A stretch of DNA of 64,000 nucleotides, from positions 2,001,955 to 2,065,954 of the forward strand of contig NZ_DS989915.1 of NCBI RefSeq assembly GCF_000155615.1, read 5' to 3'. Every line of letters begins with the position of its first letter. Position 1 is the first letter of the stretch. Under the pieces are notes generated by a model. That model saw nothing but the letters and a program-made list of their open reading frames with translations, was not told where the DNA came from and ran no database searches. Shown here piece after piece: positions 1-8,502 of the stretch. This DNA comes from Alcanivorax sp. DG881 (lineage in GTDB: Bacteria; Pseudomonadota; Gammaproteobacteria; Pseudomonadales; Alcanivoracaceae). The position numbers and the translations under genes are program-made.

Positions 1-12
1 AGGAGAAAGACC

Positions 13-639
13 ATGGGTAAGCAATACAAGCGACTCGACAAGGACAATGCAGCGGTACTACTGGTCGACCATCAGGCCGGCCTGCTGTCTCTGGTGCGCG
101 ACATTGATCCGGACAAGTTCAAGAACAACGTGCTGGCACTGGCCGACATGGCCAAGTACTTCGAACTGCCGACCATCCTCACCACCAGCTTTGAAACCGG
201 CCCCAACGGCCCACTGGTGCCAGAACTCAAGGAGATGTTCCCCGATGCGCCCTATATCGCCCGCCCCGGACAGATCAATGCCTGGGATAATGAGGACTTC
301 CTCGCCGCGGTAAAGGCCACCGGCAAGAAACAGCTGATCATTGCCGGCGTGGTCACCGAAGTCTGCGTGGCGTTCCCGGCCCTCTCGGCCCTGGAGGAAG
401 ACTTCGAGGTGTTCGTGATCACCGATGCCTCCGGGACCTTTAACGCCATGACCCGGGACGCCGCCTGGGACCGCATGAGCGCCGCCGGCGCCCAGCTGCT
501 GACCTGGTTTGGCGCAGCCTGCGAGCTACACCGTGACTGGCGCAATGATATCGACGGGTTGGGGGCACTTTTCTCCAACCACATCCCGGATTACCGCAAT
601 CTGATCACCAGCTACAGCACCCTCACCGAAGGGAAATAG
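13..639 (+). CDS. ycaC: YcaC-type isochorismatase-family hydrolase
   Basis: A 208-residue cysteine hydrolase of the isochorismatase superfamily, very close to my recollection of E. coli YcaC along its whole length. The putative catalytic residues Asp19 (in LLVDHQ), Arg84 (in YIARPG) and Cys118 (in VVTEVCVAF) are all present. The natural substrate of YcaC-type proteins is not settled. The start is supported by AGGAGA at the window edge, about seven bases before the ATG. The gene ends just before a 12-bp perfect inverted repeat. Its upstream neighbour lies outside the window. It is probably a soluble cytoplasmic enzyme. Confidence 0.9.
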   Translation: MGKQYKRLDKDNAAVLLVDHQAGLLSLVRDIDPDKFKNNVLALADMAKYFELPTILTTSFETGPNGPLVPELKEMFPDAPYIARPGQINAWDNEDFLAAVKATGKKQLIIAGVVTEVCVAFPALSALEEDFEVFVITDASGTFNAMTRDAAWDRMSAAGAQLLTWFGAACELHRDWRNDIDGLGALFSNHIPDYRNLITSYSTLTEGK

Positions 640-655
640 ACCACAGGCAGCGACT

Positions 656-685
656 GGCTGGCCGCCCCTGACAGGGCGGCCAGCC
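656..685 (+). terminator. Perfect 12-bp stem-loop after ycaC
   Basis: GGCTGGCCGCCC (656-667) and its exact complement (674-685) enclose a six-base loop. No T-tract follows on either side, so this could be a weak or factor-assisted terminator, or an mRNA-stabilising hairpin. The rest of 640-890 has no gene; it must hold the promoter of the porin gene downstream. Confidence 0.5.
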
Positions 686-890
686 GACTTCACCGCAAGA
701 GAAGATCTGCACATTTCAGGGTAAACATACCGTTCATCCATGAACCTTCTTCACAGCAATAAACACCATGTTTCCCGAAAATAGTCGTTTTTTACACGAT
801 TTACCGTTAATTATGACGATAAACAACCTGTAATATTTTGTGACTGAATGTTAACTTGCGCCGGCAAAATCATAACTCGGGAAAGTTACC

Positions 891-2162
891 ATGAAGTATT
901 CAAACAAAGCCGTGCTGGCAGCCGCGATTGCTGCGGCGTCTACCCAGCTCATGGCCAATGGCCTCGCCCTGAACGAACAGAGCGCCAGCAGCGCCGGTTC
1001 TGCCTACGCAGGCCGCGCCTCTACCGCTGCCAACGCCAGCACCCTGTATGGCAACCCTGCCGGCATGAGCCGCCTGGACCGCGCCGAAGTGAGCGGCGGC
1101 CTGGCCTTTATTGATGCCAGCACTGACATCAGCAATGCTCAGGGCACCGCCCCAGGCACCAACGATGGCGACATGGTGCCGTTCTCCACCGTGCCGTTTG
1201 GCTACTACGTGAGCCCGATCAATGACAGGCTGCATGCCGGTATCGGCATTTATGCCCCTTTCGGTGTAGAAAGTGATTATGAAGATGGCTGGCAGGGTCG
1301 TTACGAAGGCCTAAACAGCGTAGTACAGGTTGTCACCATCCAGCCCACCATCAGCTACGCGTTCAACGATCGCGTTTCTGTAGGTTTCGGCCCCACCATC
1401 AACCACATCGAAGGCAAGCTGACCAACAACGTTTCCAGCGTTCCTTTCGGTGGCAGCGGCGACGCAGAAGTAGATATTGAGGGGGATGACATTGCCTACG
1501 GTTTTAACCTGGGCGCCTTAGTCGCCATCACCGATACTTTGGACTGGGGTCTGACCTATCACTCCAAAGTGGATTACACCCTGGAAGGCGACACAACGGT
1601 AAGCGGCGGCACTGGCGCCCTCGGCCCCATCCCGGGGATGACACCCGGCCTTAATGGCGAATATGACGCCAAGCTGGACATCACCATGCCAGAATCCGTG
1701 GACACATCATTCAGCTATCAAGCCACTGACGAACTGGCCCTCTACGCTGGCGCCACCTGGACTCGCTGGAGCCGCCTTGAAGGTATTGAAGTGGAAAACA
1801 GCGGGGTATTCCCTCTCTATTCCGCCCAATTCGACACGGTTTCTGAAGAACTAAACTGGGAAGACACTTGGTCCTTCGCCGTAGGCGGTGCCTACCAGCT
1901 GAACCCGAAATGGGTTATTCGCGCCGGCTATGCCTATGACGAATCTCCCACCAGCGACGAACACCGCACCGTGCGCATCCCGGTGAGCGACCGTGATATC
2001 TACACACTGGGTGCCGGCTGGAACGTGTCCGACGACCTGACTCTTGATGCGGCGTATGCCTACATCGATGAAGAAAAAGGCCGCGTATCGCAGGACTCCT
2101 ACAGCGCCGATTTCGAAAACAGCGCTCACGGCCTGGCCCTGCAGGCGACGTACCGCTTCTGA
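891..2162 (+). CDS. FadL/OmpP1-family outer-membrane porin
   Basis: A 423-residue outer-membrane beta-barrel of the FadL/TodX family, which moves long-chain fatty acids or hydrocarbons across the outer membrane. The N-terminus has a signal peptide (about residues 1-22). The family hallmark follows at once: NGLALNEQSASSAGSAYAGR, then STLYGNPAGM, which in FadL forms the N-terminal hatch. The protein ends in an aromatic residue (TYRF), as barrel proteins do. GGAAAG precedes the ATG. It stands alone, closed by a strong terminator. In an oil-degrading marine bacterium such porins often import alkanes or fatty acids, but the substrate here is inference. Confidence 0.9.
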   Translation: MKYSNKAVLAAAIAAASTQLMANGLALNEQSASSAGSAYAGRASTAANASTLYGNPAGMSRLDRAEVSGGLAFIDASTDISNAQGTAPGTNDGDMVPFSTVPFGYYVSPINDRLHAGIGIYAPFGVESDYEDGWQGRYEGLNSVVQVVTIQPTISYAFNDRVSVGFGPTINHIEGKLTNNVSSVPFGGSGDAEVDIEGDDIAYGFNLGALVAITDTLDWGLTYHSKVDYTLEGDTTVSGGTGALGPIPGMTPGLNGEYDAKLDITMPESVDTSFSYQATDELALYAGATWTRWSRLEGIEVENSGVFPLYSAQFDTVSEELNWEDTWSFAVGGAYQLNPKWVIRAGYAYDESPTSDEHRTVRIPVSDRDIYTLGAGWNVSDDLTLDAAYAYIDEEKGRVSQDSYSADFENSAHGLALQATYRF

Positions 2163-2183
2163 TTTCAGACGCAGGCACGTCAA

Positions 2184-2216
2184 ATAAAAAACGGCGCCCC
2201 AGGGCGCCGTTTTTTT
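2184..2216 (+). terminator. Intrinsic terminator after the FadL porin gene
   Basis: ACGGCGCCC and GGGCGCCGT form a GC-rich stem around one or two bases, flanked by an A-tract and followed by seven T residues. Because both flanks are A/T runs it can work in both directions. Confidence 0.9.
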
Positions 2217-2287
2217 ATGCCGCTCTGCGGCGGCAACACGGTTCACGCAACGCACCCAACGCCAAACATGACTCTTCACCCTCTCTC

Positions 2288-2321
2288 GTAGGTCGATTTA
2301 GGCTTAGCCGTAAACCGACAA
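2288..2321. repeat. REP-like extragenic palindrome
   Basis: GTCGATTTAGGC (2292-2303) faces GCCGTAAACCGAC (2307-2319) across a TTA loop, with one mismatch and one bulge, and GTAGG lies just outside. This matches the general form of repetitive extragenic palindromes seen in many gammaproteobacteria. No second copy of this exact palindrome was found in the window. The rest of 2217-2405 shows nothing else. Confidence 0.5.
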
Positions 2322-2405
2322 ACCCGCAGCGATGAAGACAAGCCTCTGAGCACTGGCCACTTTACCAATACGCAACGCCGCATTAGCCCTTGATCGGCAA
2401 GCGAA

Positions 2406-4019
2406 TCAGCTCACCGCTTCCCGCTCCGTTTCGGTAAGATGCTTGGGGTGCCCCTCGGTCACCCTGCCCACCCAGAGCGGATGGGGCTCAGCCAGACGCA
2501 CACGCTTGCGAAACTGGCGGCGCACCACCCACAGGGATAACGCCACCAGCAGCAACAGACCGTTGATCAACAGGTTATCGGCCTCAAGAGCGTGACCACC
2601 CTCCAGCACCACCTGCAACAACGGCACCGCCAGGTAACACAACGGCGCCACCATAAGCATCAGGCCACTGAACCGCAGCGGCGAGGCACGCAAACTCCAC
2701 AGCACCAGCAGCACAACCACCACACCACAAATTGCTCGCTCCGCGGTAGCAACCCAGGCCGCCCAGGGCGTATACGGCAGCCCCTTGCTGACCAGGAAAC
2801 TGCTCGCCACGCCGATCACAACGCCGAAACAAAGCCCCAGGGTCAGGCGCAACAGAAACGCCGATCCACGGCTTGGCCCCTGGCGATCACTGCGACGCTC
2901 ACACCACAGCACATTACCGGACACAAACAACAGCGCCCCCAGCAAGCCCATGGCGAAGTACAGCCATTTCACCAGCATCCCGCCGTAATCGCCAAAATGC
3001 AGGGAGTACACCGGCGAGAACGAATCAAAGTTCAAACTGCGCTGCCCCGGAGCGATCACGTTCAAAACCCCCATCGCGGGGTCCAGCACCACATGCGCAT
3101 GATGCCCCACATACCCCGGCACAGAACCGGCCACATCCACCCAGCCGGCCGCATCGCCGTAACCGCGAATTTCCACCCAATCCACACTCATCTCAGGCAA
3201 CGCATCGGCCGCAGCAGACAGATAATCCGCCATCGGCACCATGGCAACGCTTTCACCCTGGCTTTGCACCGGGGGCCATACCGCCGTTTCCTCTTCAATA
3301 ACCCCACGCAGCTGCGGGCCAAATACCAGGGTTCCCAGCACCACGGCGACCAGCGTAAAGGCGCCCATGGCGGCGCCGGTCACCGACATGATCAAGTGGA
3401 AGGGCAAGCTGACCACACCGATCAGGTTGTGCATGTTCTTCCAGTAACGGCGCATGTTGCCCTCGTGCTTGAGGGCAAAGAATTCCTTGCGCAGTTTCGG
3501 CCAATGAATCACCAGGCCGGTGAACAGGGCGGCGCCGTACAGAATCGAGATCAGCCCCATGAAGGTCATGCCCAGGTTGATGGGCAGGCCGCCACTGGGA
3601 ATCGCTAACTGGTAATGCAGCTGGTTGATGAAATCCGCCAGCGCCGAGCGAGGCTTTTCAACATACTTGCCCGCCTCGTCGAAGTCCGTGGCATGGGCGG
3701 TGAGCCACTCCCCGGCCCCCTCCTCTTCCACACCAGAAGCGCTGGACTGAAACCACATTACCGCCGGGTCTTCCTCCGGCAGGAAAAAGAGGCGCTTACG
3801 CGCATCCGGGTATTGGTCGGTCACACGGTCCAGAAGCGCTTGCCCATCGATGGCGTCTTGCGATGCCACCTCCGAAGCCTGCGGCGCCTGCCAGTGATGC
3901 AGTTCGTGATGGAACACATTGAGGGCGCCGGCAAAAAACGCCACAAATAGAGCCAGGCCACTGGCCATGCCCAGCCAGGCATGCAGGTCGATAAAGCGTC
4001 GCAAGCGGTCCGCCTTCAT
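2406..4019 (-). CDS. PepSY-domain membrane protein, iron-uptake type
   Basis: A 537-residue membrane protein of the PepSY-associated TM-helix family (PiuB-like). The first helix follows MKADRLRRFIDLHAWLG, then a large periplasmic part (about residues 40-155), further helices in the middle, a second PepSY-like segment and a hydrophobic C-terminal half. Proteins of this kind often sit beside TonB-dependent siderophore receptors and are thought to reduce or process iron complexes. I chose the ATG at 4019 because GGGAGGTGG lies just before it; an upstream in-frame start at 4088 would overlap the preceding gene. It is the last gene of a three-gene operon behind a Fur-type operator. Confidence 0.8.
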   Translation of the reverse strand: MKADRLRRFIDLHAWLGMASGLALFVAFFAGALNVFHHELHHWQAPQASEVASQDAIDGQALLDRVTDQYPDARKRLFFLPEEDPAVMWFQSSASGVEEEGAGEWLTAHATDFDEAGKYVEKPRSALADFINQLHYQLAIPSGGLPINLGMTFMGLISILYGAALFTGLVIHWPKLRKEFFALKHEGNMRRYWKNMHNLIGVVSLPFHLIMSVTGAAMGAFTLVAVVLGTLVFGPQLRGVIEEETAVWPPVQSQGESVAMVPMADYLSAAADALPEMSVDWVEIRGYGDAAGWVDVAGSVPGYVGHHAHVVLDPAMGVLNVIAPGQRSLNFDSFSPVYSLHFGDYGGMLVKWLYFAMGLLGALLFVSGNVLWCERRSDRQGPSRGSAFLLRLTLGLCFGVVIGVASSFLVSKGLPYTPWAAWVATAERAICGVVVVLLVLWSLRASPLRFSGLMLMVAPLCYLAVPLLQVVLEGGHALEADNLLINGLLLLVALSLWVVRRQFRKRVRLAEPHPLWVGRVTEGHPKHLTETEREAVS

Positions 4020-4032
4020 GCTCCACCTCCCT

Positions 4033-4290
4033 TCATGCTCCACCCCCATACAAGGCGGTAGTTTGCAGCGCCATCCAGGCGACCCCATTCATTACCAGCA
4101 ACGTCACCAGCGGGGGCCAGGTACGCTCAGGTAGCGCCACCAGCACCACCAGCAGCATCCACAACAAGGTCACCCCCAACAATTGCAACACCAGCCAGGA
4201 CTGCCAGGGCGCCGGTACCGCCGCCGCCAACAACCCCATCAGCATTACCGACAACGGCAGACTCAGCAAAAACGCCAAAAAGGCTCTCAT
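4033..4290 (-). CDS. Small membrane protein of the PepSY operon
   Basis: An 85-residue, very hydrophobic protein with two or three predicted membrane helices and no polar domain. It overlaps the preceding gene by four bases (ATGA) and ends 14 bases before the PepSY gene, so the three genes are surely co-transcribed. Small proteins of families such as DUF3649/DUF3325 accompany PepSY genes in iron operons; I could not confirm which family this is. A partner or chaperone role in the iron-reductase complex is inference. Confidence 0.7.
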   Translation of the reverse strand: MRAFLAFLLSLPLSVMLMGLLAAAVPAPWQSWLVLQLLGVTLLWMLLVVLVALPERTWPPLVTLLVMNGVAWMALQTTALYGGGA

Positions 4291-4559
4291 CGATTGCCCC
4301 CCCGGCGCTGATAGCTATCGCGGTAATGGCTGACCAGCAGCGGCACCAGCAGGGCCGGCAGCGTGAACACCCACAACCCCACAAACAGGCCCACACTGAC
4401 ACCCAACTGCAGTGACAACAGCCACAGCCCGCCGGCCAGCAGGGCCAGCGCGATTACGCGGGTAAAGACAGGAAGGGGCTGATCCAGCCAGCGTTGCTGG
4501 CGATCCGACAGATAAAACAGCAACACACTGGCAAGTGTGGCCAGAACGGCAACCAGCAT
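4287..4559 (-). CDS. Small membrane protein, first gene of the PepSY operon
   Basis: A 90-residue protein with three likely membrane helices (about residues 1-15, 34-53 and 56-80) and a short basic tail ending in RRGGNR. It is the first gene of the operon, six bases from a perfect inverted repeat that matches a Fur box. GGGAG lies just before the ATG. Like its neighbour it resembles the small membrane proteins found with PepSY genes. No receptor gene is adjacent, unlike many related loci. Confidence 0.7.
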   Translation of the reverse strand: MLVAVLATLASVLLFYLSDRQQRWLDQPLPVFTRVIALALLAGGLWLLSLQLGVSVGLFVGLWVFTLPALLVPLLVSHYRDSYQRRGGNR

Positions 4560-4564
4560 AGGGA

Positions 4565-4623
4565 GAGAACCATTAATCCATGATAATGGTTCTCATTTAA
4601 TAGTAGCAGGGAGTTTTCGTCAA
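4565..4623 (-). promoter_or_regulatory. Promoter and Fur-type operator of the PepSY operon
   Basis: On the minus strand TTGACG (4623-4618) and TTAAAT (4600-4595) are spaced by 17 bases, a good sigma-70 promoter. Overlapping its start region is an 11-bp perfect inverted repeat, GAGAACCATTA (4565-4575) and TAATGGTTCTC (4584-4594). The stretch 4582-4600 matches the classic 19-bp Fur consensus at about 13 positions. Iron-dependent repression of the three-gene operon is the natural reading. Confidence 0.75.
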
Positions 4624-4645
4624 GGTGCCCAGGGCACCCACCGGC

Positions 4646-5230
4646 TCAGCGGGGGCGCAGCTCGCGCAAATAATCACTGGCCTCACTAAGACGCGCCGTG
4701 GACAGGCGATCCCAATCCACGGATTCGCGATCCGGCATCCATACACCGGAAAACGTGGACGCATCCGCCAGCACCAGCTCCGCATTGAGCATGGGCACAC
4801 CGTGGTAATCACCGGCCATCCCCCCGGCCCGGCGAATCGCCGACCACCAGGCCGGCGGCCGCCAGTGCAGGCGCACATCCGGCAAATGGCAACTCAGTTC
4901 GGTTTCTGCCACGCAGCATTCCAGCACGCTGTCCTGCTGACGACTCAACCCCTGCCGCCACAGTGCCGACCCGGCCACCATGACCAGCGACGGAAACGCC
5001 CGCAGCAATGCCCGGCAACGGTCTTCATCGGTGAGCGGCTCGCCCAGCACTACCTTGTAGAATACCGGTCGCGGCGGCGCCACCTGCTTGACCACTCCGG
5101 CCTCCAGCCAGCGCAGCACGGTATCCAGCGCGCCACCAGATTCCTCCGGTTGCAGCTGCTTGAGATCCGAGAGGGTAAAAACCCGTGGCAAACTATCCAG
5201 CGCGGGAGACAACATCGTCACTGCCTGCAT
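4646..5230 (-). CDS. Unknown protein with a winged-helix-like N-terminus
   Basis: A 194-residue soluble protein. Residues about 14-50 (RVFTLSDLKQL to EAGVVKQV) look like a winged helix. The next part (PSLVMVAGSALWRQGL, then LHWRPPAWW) faintly recalls AbiEi-type antitoxin regulators, but I cannot establish homology. The start at 5230 overlaps the stop of the upstream gene in an ATGA, so the two are translationally coupled; a longer reading frame upstream would overlap that gene by 80 bases. The partner is not an AbiEii nucleotidyltransferase. Function unknown. Confidence 0.65.
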   Translation of the reverse strand: MQAVTMLSPALDSLPRVFTLSDLKQLQPEESGGALDTVLRWLEAGVVKQVAPPRPVFYKVVLGEPLTDEDRCRALLRAFPSLVMVAGSALWRQGLSRQQDSVLECCVAETELSCHLPDVRLHWRPPAWWSAIRRAGGMAGDYHGVPMLNAELVLADASTFSGVWMPDRESVDWDRLSTARLSEASDYLRELRPR

Positions 5231-5865
5231 CAACGGTCCGCCACATCCGCCAGGGGAAGCCGCAGGCCCAGGCAGGAACGCAGGGCCATGGTCCACGTCA
5301 GCAGATGGCAAATCACCGTAAGTTGCCGGGCCTCCGGCAGGCCGGCCAATCGCAGCAGCACCACCTCGTCGACCTGACGCTCGAGCCTCTTGATTTCCCG
5401 GGCCCGCAGGTCATTGGGGTTCTGACGTTGCGCCAGACGCAAGGTCAACAAACGACCCTGGATATCATCTTCCTGTGCCGCATAGGCGCGCTCGACCAGG
5501 CTGTAACTGGACAAATGCCGCATGGTGCGCGTGCGCTGCTGGCGCCGGGAACGGTGCCTTTGCGGCACCACCAGCACAGAGAAAACCCGCGCCAACCACT
5601 GCACAACAGCCAACCAGCGAGCCCCATCGCGACACGCGATCAGGTACCAGCCCCAGGCCCGCAGACGAGACACATCCCGGCGCAGCACCCGCACCCGGGC
5701 ATGGCTATCCGCACTGCCCGACGAGGCAAAGCTCGCCCGGTAAACGGCCAGGTACTCCTGCAGGGCCTGCAGCCGTGTCTCCACCGCTTCCAGCCCCAAC
5801 TCCTGCTGACGCCATTTTCCCGCGCCCTGCTGTGTGCCCATAAACTGCAACTCCTGCATAGCCAC
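5230..5865 (-). CDS. Unknown basic helical protein coupled to the next gene
   Basis: A 211-residue protein I do not recognise. It is rich in Arg, Gln and Leu, with long helical stretches (about residues 20-45, 130-175) and a basic patch (QRHRSRRQQRTR) near residue 103. There is no signal peptide or clear enzyme motif; two mildly hydrophobic segments (around residues 80-96 and 180-200) could be membrane-associated. It shares an ATGA overlap with the following gene, so the pair probably acts together. The start could also be one of the internal ATG codons at residues 3 or 9. Confidence 0.6.
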   Translation of the reverse strand: MAMQELQFMGTQQGAGKWRQQELGLEAVETRLQALQEYLAVYRASFASSGSADSHARVRVLRRDVSRLRAWGWYLIACRDGARWLAVVQWLARVFSVLVVPQRHRSRRQQRTRTMRHLSSYSLVERAYAAQEDDIQGRLLTLRLAQRQNPNDLRAREIKRLERQVDEVVLLRLAGLPEARQLTVICHLLTWTMALRSCLGLRLPLADVADR

Positions 5866-6124
5866 TACTCAAAGACAATGCATAAAAAGTGAAGCCGGCG
5901 CCGCTGTGAAACAGGCTCAGCCCGGCACCGCTAACTCTAACGAGGCAGCCGCGCCCACCCCAGAACAAAACGGTCCGATTTCCGTGTAGCCACGTAGCCG
6001 TTTTGTATCTTCCTGATACAGGTTTTGGAATCAGTTCACACTTTCAATCGCTGTATCATTTCACCTACAACAAAATGCATGAATATCTTATTCTCCTGCG
6101 TCACCACAGACAGGATCTATCCCT

Positions 6125-6832
6125 TTGCACCTACGCCCCTTCTCGCTCTGGCTTTGCCTTGCCCTGCTTGCCCCCGCAGCGCCCCTTCAGGCCCACCCCG
6201 GCGGGCTCGATCAACAGGGCGGGCACACCGACCGTCGCACCGGCGACTACCATTGCCACCGGAAGCCCTGCCTCACCCTGCACCGCCAACAGCAACAGGC
6301 TGAACAGGAGGCCGCTGACACCCAACGCGCCTTCAGCGGACTCTATGACCGGGACCACTGGCCCCACTGGATAGACGCAGACCGGGATTGCCAGGACACC
6401 CGGGCAGAAGTCTTGATCGCCACCAGTGAAATTGCAGTGACCTTCACCGGCCCGGACCACTGCACCGTGGCCAGCGGCCGCTGGTACGACCCCTACACCA
6501 ACCAGACCTTCACCCGGGCCGGCGATCTGGACATGGATCACTTTGTTCCCCTGCGCCATGCACACGGCCACGGCGGCGACCAGTGGGACGAGCGGTTGCG
6601 CCGACAATTTGCCAACGACCCGGACAACCTGATCCCGGTATCCGCCAGCGCCAACCGCAGCAAAGGCGCCCGCAGCCCGGACCAGTGGCTTCCCGATAAC
6701 CGCCGCTACTGGTGCGAATACGGCCAGCACTGGGAACGAATCAAGCAACGCTACCAATTGATGGTCACACTCCAGGAAGCCGACGCCCTGAAACAGCTGT
6801 TAAGCCATTGCCCGTTGGCGGCACATCCCTGA
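6125..6832 (+). CDS. Secreted HNH-type nuclease with GG-D-YHCHR motif
   Basis: A 235-residue exported protein. It has a signal peptide (cleavage likely after PLQA, residue 23), then a metal-binding-like motif GGLDQQGGHTDRRTGDYHCH near residues 26-45. The C-terminal half is an HNH/DUF1524-type nuclease: DMDHFVPL, then FANDPDNLIPV, N-RSKG and PDQWLP in the family order. Such proteins are probably secreted or periplasmic DNases. The start is a TTG with CAGGA nine bases upstream. It stands alone and shares a bidirectional terminator with the following gene. The upstream 5866-6124 stretch shows no gene and no certain promoter. Confidence 0.75.
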   Translation: MHLRPFSLWLCLALLAPAAPLQAHPGGLDQQGGHTDRRTGDYHCHRKPCLTLHRQQQQAEQEAADTQRAFSGLYDRDHWPHWIDADRDCQDTRAEVLIATSEIAVTFTGPDHCTVASGRWYDPYTNQTFTRAGDLDMDHFVPLRHAHGHGGDQWDERLRRQFANDPDNLIPVSASANRSKGARSPDQWLPDNRRYWCEYGQHWERIKQRYQLMVTLQEADALKQLLSHCPLAAHP

Positions 6833-6844
6833 CCCCAAAACGAC

Positions 6845-6872
6845 AAAACCCCGACCACAAGGCCGGGGTTTT
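6845..6872. terminator. Bidirectional terminator
   Basis: AAAACCCCG (6845-6853) and CGGGGTTTT (6864-6872) pair around a short loop. It lies between two convergent genes and ends both transcripts. Confidence 0.9.
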
Positions 6873-6921
6873 GATTGTCGCATCACCCGTCCGCAGACGG
6901 TGCGCTCACTGCATGACAGGC

Positions 6922-7155
6922 TTACTGCTGGGCAGCGTCTTTCATGTCTTCAGCAGACTCTTCGGCGTTCTCATAGGCGTTATCCATATCTTCGCCCATT
7001 TCTTCCATCGGCCCTTGATCCGGGGTGATGTTTTCTACCGCCTTGTCTACCTTCTCGCCAGCGTCCTCAACCGGACCGTCGTTGGCATCACAGGCTGCCA
7101 GCAGGGCAGAAGAGGCGAAAATGGCGGCCAATGCCGCTTTACCGAAAGTACGCAT
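6922..7155 (-). CDS. Small acidic lipoprotein
   Basis: A 77-residue lipoprotein: a basic start (MRTFGKA), a hydrophobic stretch and a lipobox ending LLAAC with the modified cysteine at residue 22. The following residue is Asp, the classic signal in enterobacteria for keeping a lipoprotein in the inner membrane. The mature part is short, strongly acidic and helical (EDAGEKVDKAVEN, then ENAEESAEDMKDAAQQ) with no recognisable domain. I chose the start at 7155 because AAGGAG lies seven bases before it; the open frame extends much further upstream without support. Function unknown. Confidence 0.8.
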   Translation of the reverse strand: MRTFGKAALAAIFASSALLAACDANDGPVEDAGEKVDKAVENITPDQGPMEEMGEDMDNAYENAEESAEDMKDAAQQ

Positions 7156-7350
7156 AGAATCACTCCTTGAATTAACTGATTCGGACAGTGAGCACTCTAA
7201 GCATGTTCCTGGCACTTGGCCAAGCGGATTCGCACATTTAGCGGCCATTTTACGAAGAGTTACAGATGGGCGCGCGCCAATTGGCATAGTGTTTTTTTCC
7301 TTTCTCAGCGCCTTCCGCCGGGTAAGATACCCCCATAACAAGGAGAACAA

Positions 7351-8484
7351 ATGAAAAAACTCGGCAGGCATGCAGGCCACACCATGGGAAGGAACGTGGG
7401 CGGTCTGGCACAACTGGTCACCCGTTTCGGCAACGAAATAACCCAGGTCGTACAGGATATTCACGGCGCAGTGGCCAACCCCTTCAGCCTGCGCGGGCAC
7501 GATTACACCCCCGCTCCCATGGTGTACAACCTGATCCGCTACGGCTTTCGCCAGGCCGGCAACCTGGCCGGCATGGCCGACCTGCTCGCGGACCCACAAC
7601 GGGAACTGCGCGACAGCCTGGACCTGCAAAGCATCATCAACGGCATTTTCGGTCAGCTACTGGTCGAGCAGAACAACCGCTATGCCCTGCCCATGACGCT
7701 GCTCCCCAAAGCGCCCCCGTCACCGGAGGCCGATACGCTGGTCATCTTCCTGCACGGGCTGTGCATGAATGAAGCCTGCTGGAATAGCCCCGCCGCTGAT
7801 GCCTTCTGCCAATGGGCGCGCCAGAATCTCAACGCGGATATTCGCTACCTGCGCTACAACACCGGCCTGCATATTTCCGACAATGGCCGCAAGCTGGCCG
7901 GGCTGCTGGCCCACACGGCGCTGCCCGAGCGCGTGATCCTGATCGGCCATTCCATGGGCGGACTGGTGGCACGCAGTGCCCTGCATCAGGGGCGCGAGCG
8001 GGATGACAGCTGGGTCAACCGGGTCAGCCACCTGGCCTGCCTCGGCTCTCCCCATCAAGGCGCCCTGCTGGAACGGTTTGGTAACGAAGCCAATCGCCTG
8101 CTGGGCCGCACGCCCTACTCCCGCCCCCTGATGCGCCTGGCCAATCTGCGCTCAGACGGCATCCGTGACCTGCGCTTTGGCTATGTGCTGGAAGACCAGT
8201 GGCGGGACCGCCCACTGGACGACCCGCGCCCCACCCGCAAGGTGCCCCTGGACCCGCAGGTTCAGCAACTGTTTATCGCCGGCAGCGTCAGCGAGCCCAA
8301 CCATGCCCAGCCCCGGGGCGACTGGCTGGTAACCACTGATAGCGCTTTGGCGGAGCATCTCTACCCGCAAGCGGACCATCTGACCCGGGAACTGTTTTAC
8401 CAGATGGGCCACATGACCATGATCGAGGAAACCCGCACCTACGCACGGGTACAGCGGTGGCTGGACGAATCAGCCGCCACGTGA
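7351..8484 (+). CDS. Alpha/beta hydrolase, lipase-like
   Basis: A 377-residue alpha/beta-hydrolase. The nucleophile elbow LIGHSMGG puts the catalytic serine at residue 201, and VIFLHGLC (about 131-138) is the oxyanion-hole strand. A late His in MGHMTMIEE is the likely triad base. The first 120 residues are an extension not part of the core fold. There is no signal peptide, so it may act in the cytoplasm or be membrane-associated. AAGGAG lies about six bases before the ATG. The closest general class is PGAP1/triacylglycerol-lipase-like esterases; substrate unknown. Confidence 0.8.
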   Translation: MKKLGRHAGHTMGRNVGGLAQLVTRFGNEITQVVQDIHGAVANPFSLRGHDYTPAPMVYNLIRYGFRQAGNLAGMADLLADPQRELRDSLDLQSIINGIFGQLLVEQNNRYALPMTLLPKAPPSPEADTLVIFLHGLCMNEACWNSPAADAFCQWARQNLNADIRYLRYNTGLHISDNGRKLAGLLAHTALPERVILIGHSMGGLVARSALHQGRERDDSWVNRVSHLACLGSPHQGALLERFGNEANRLLGRTPYSRPLMRLANLRSDGIRDLRFGYVLEDQWRDRPLDDPRPTRKVPLDPQVQQLFIAGSVSEPNHAQPRGDWLVTTDSALAEHLYPQADHLTRELFYQMGHMTMIEETRTYARVQRWLDESAAT

Positions 8485-8502
8485 AAGTACGGCAAGACCA
8501 GC

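Noticed and set aside
2592-3608. A 338-codon open frame on the plus strand opposite the PepSY gene
   Set aside because: It is the mirror of a well-supported membrane gene in GC-rich DNA, with His/Arg/Gln-rich composition and no ribosome site.
6003-6060. A LexA-like site upstream of the secreted nuclease gene (GATACAG and CTGTATC)
   Set aside because: The half-sites are not in the required CTGT-N8-ACAG spacing.
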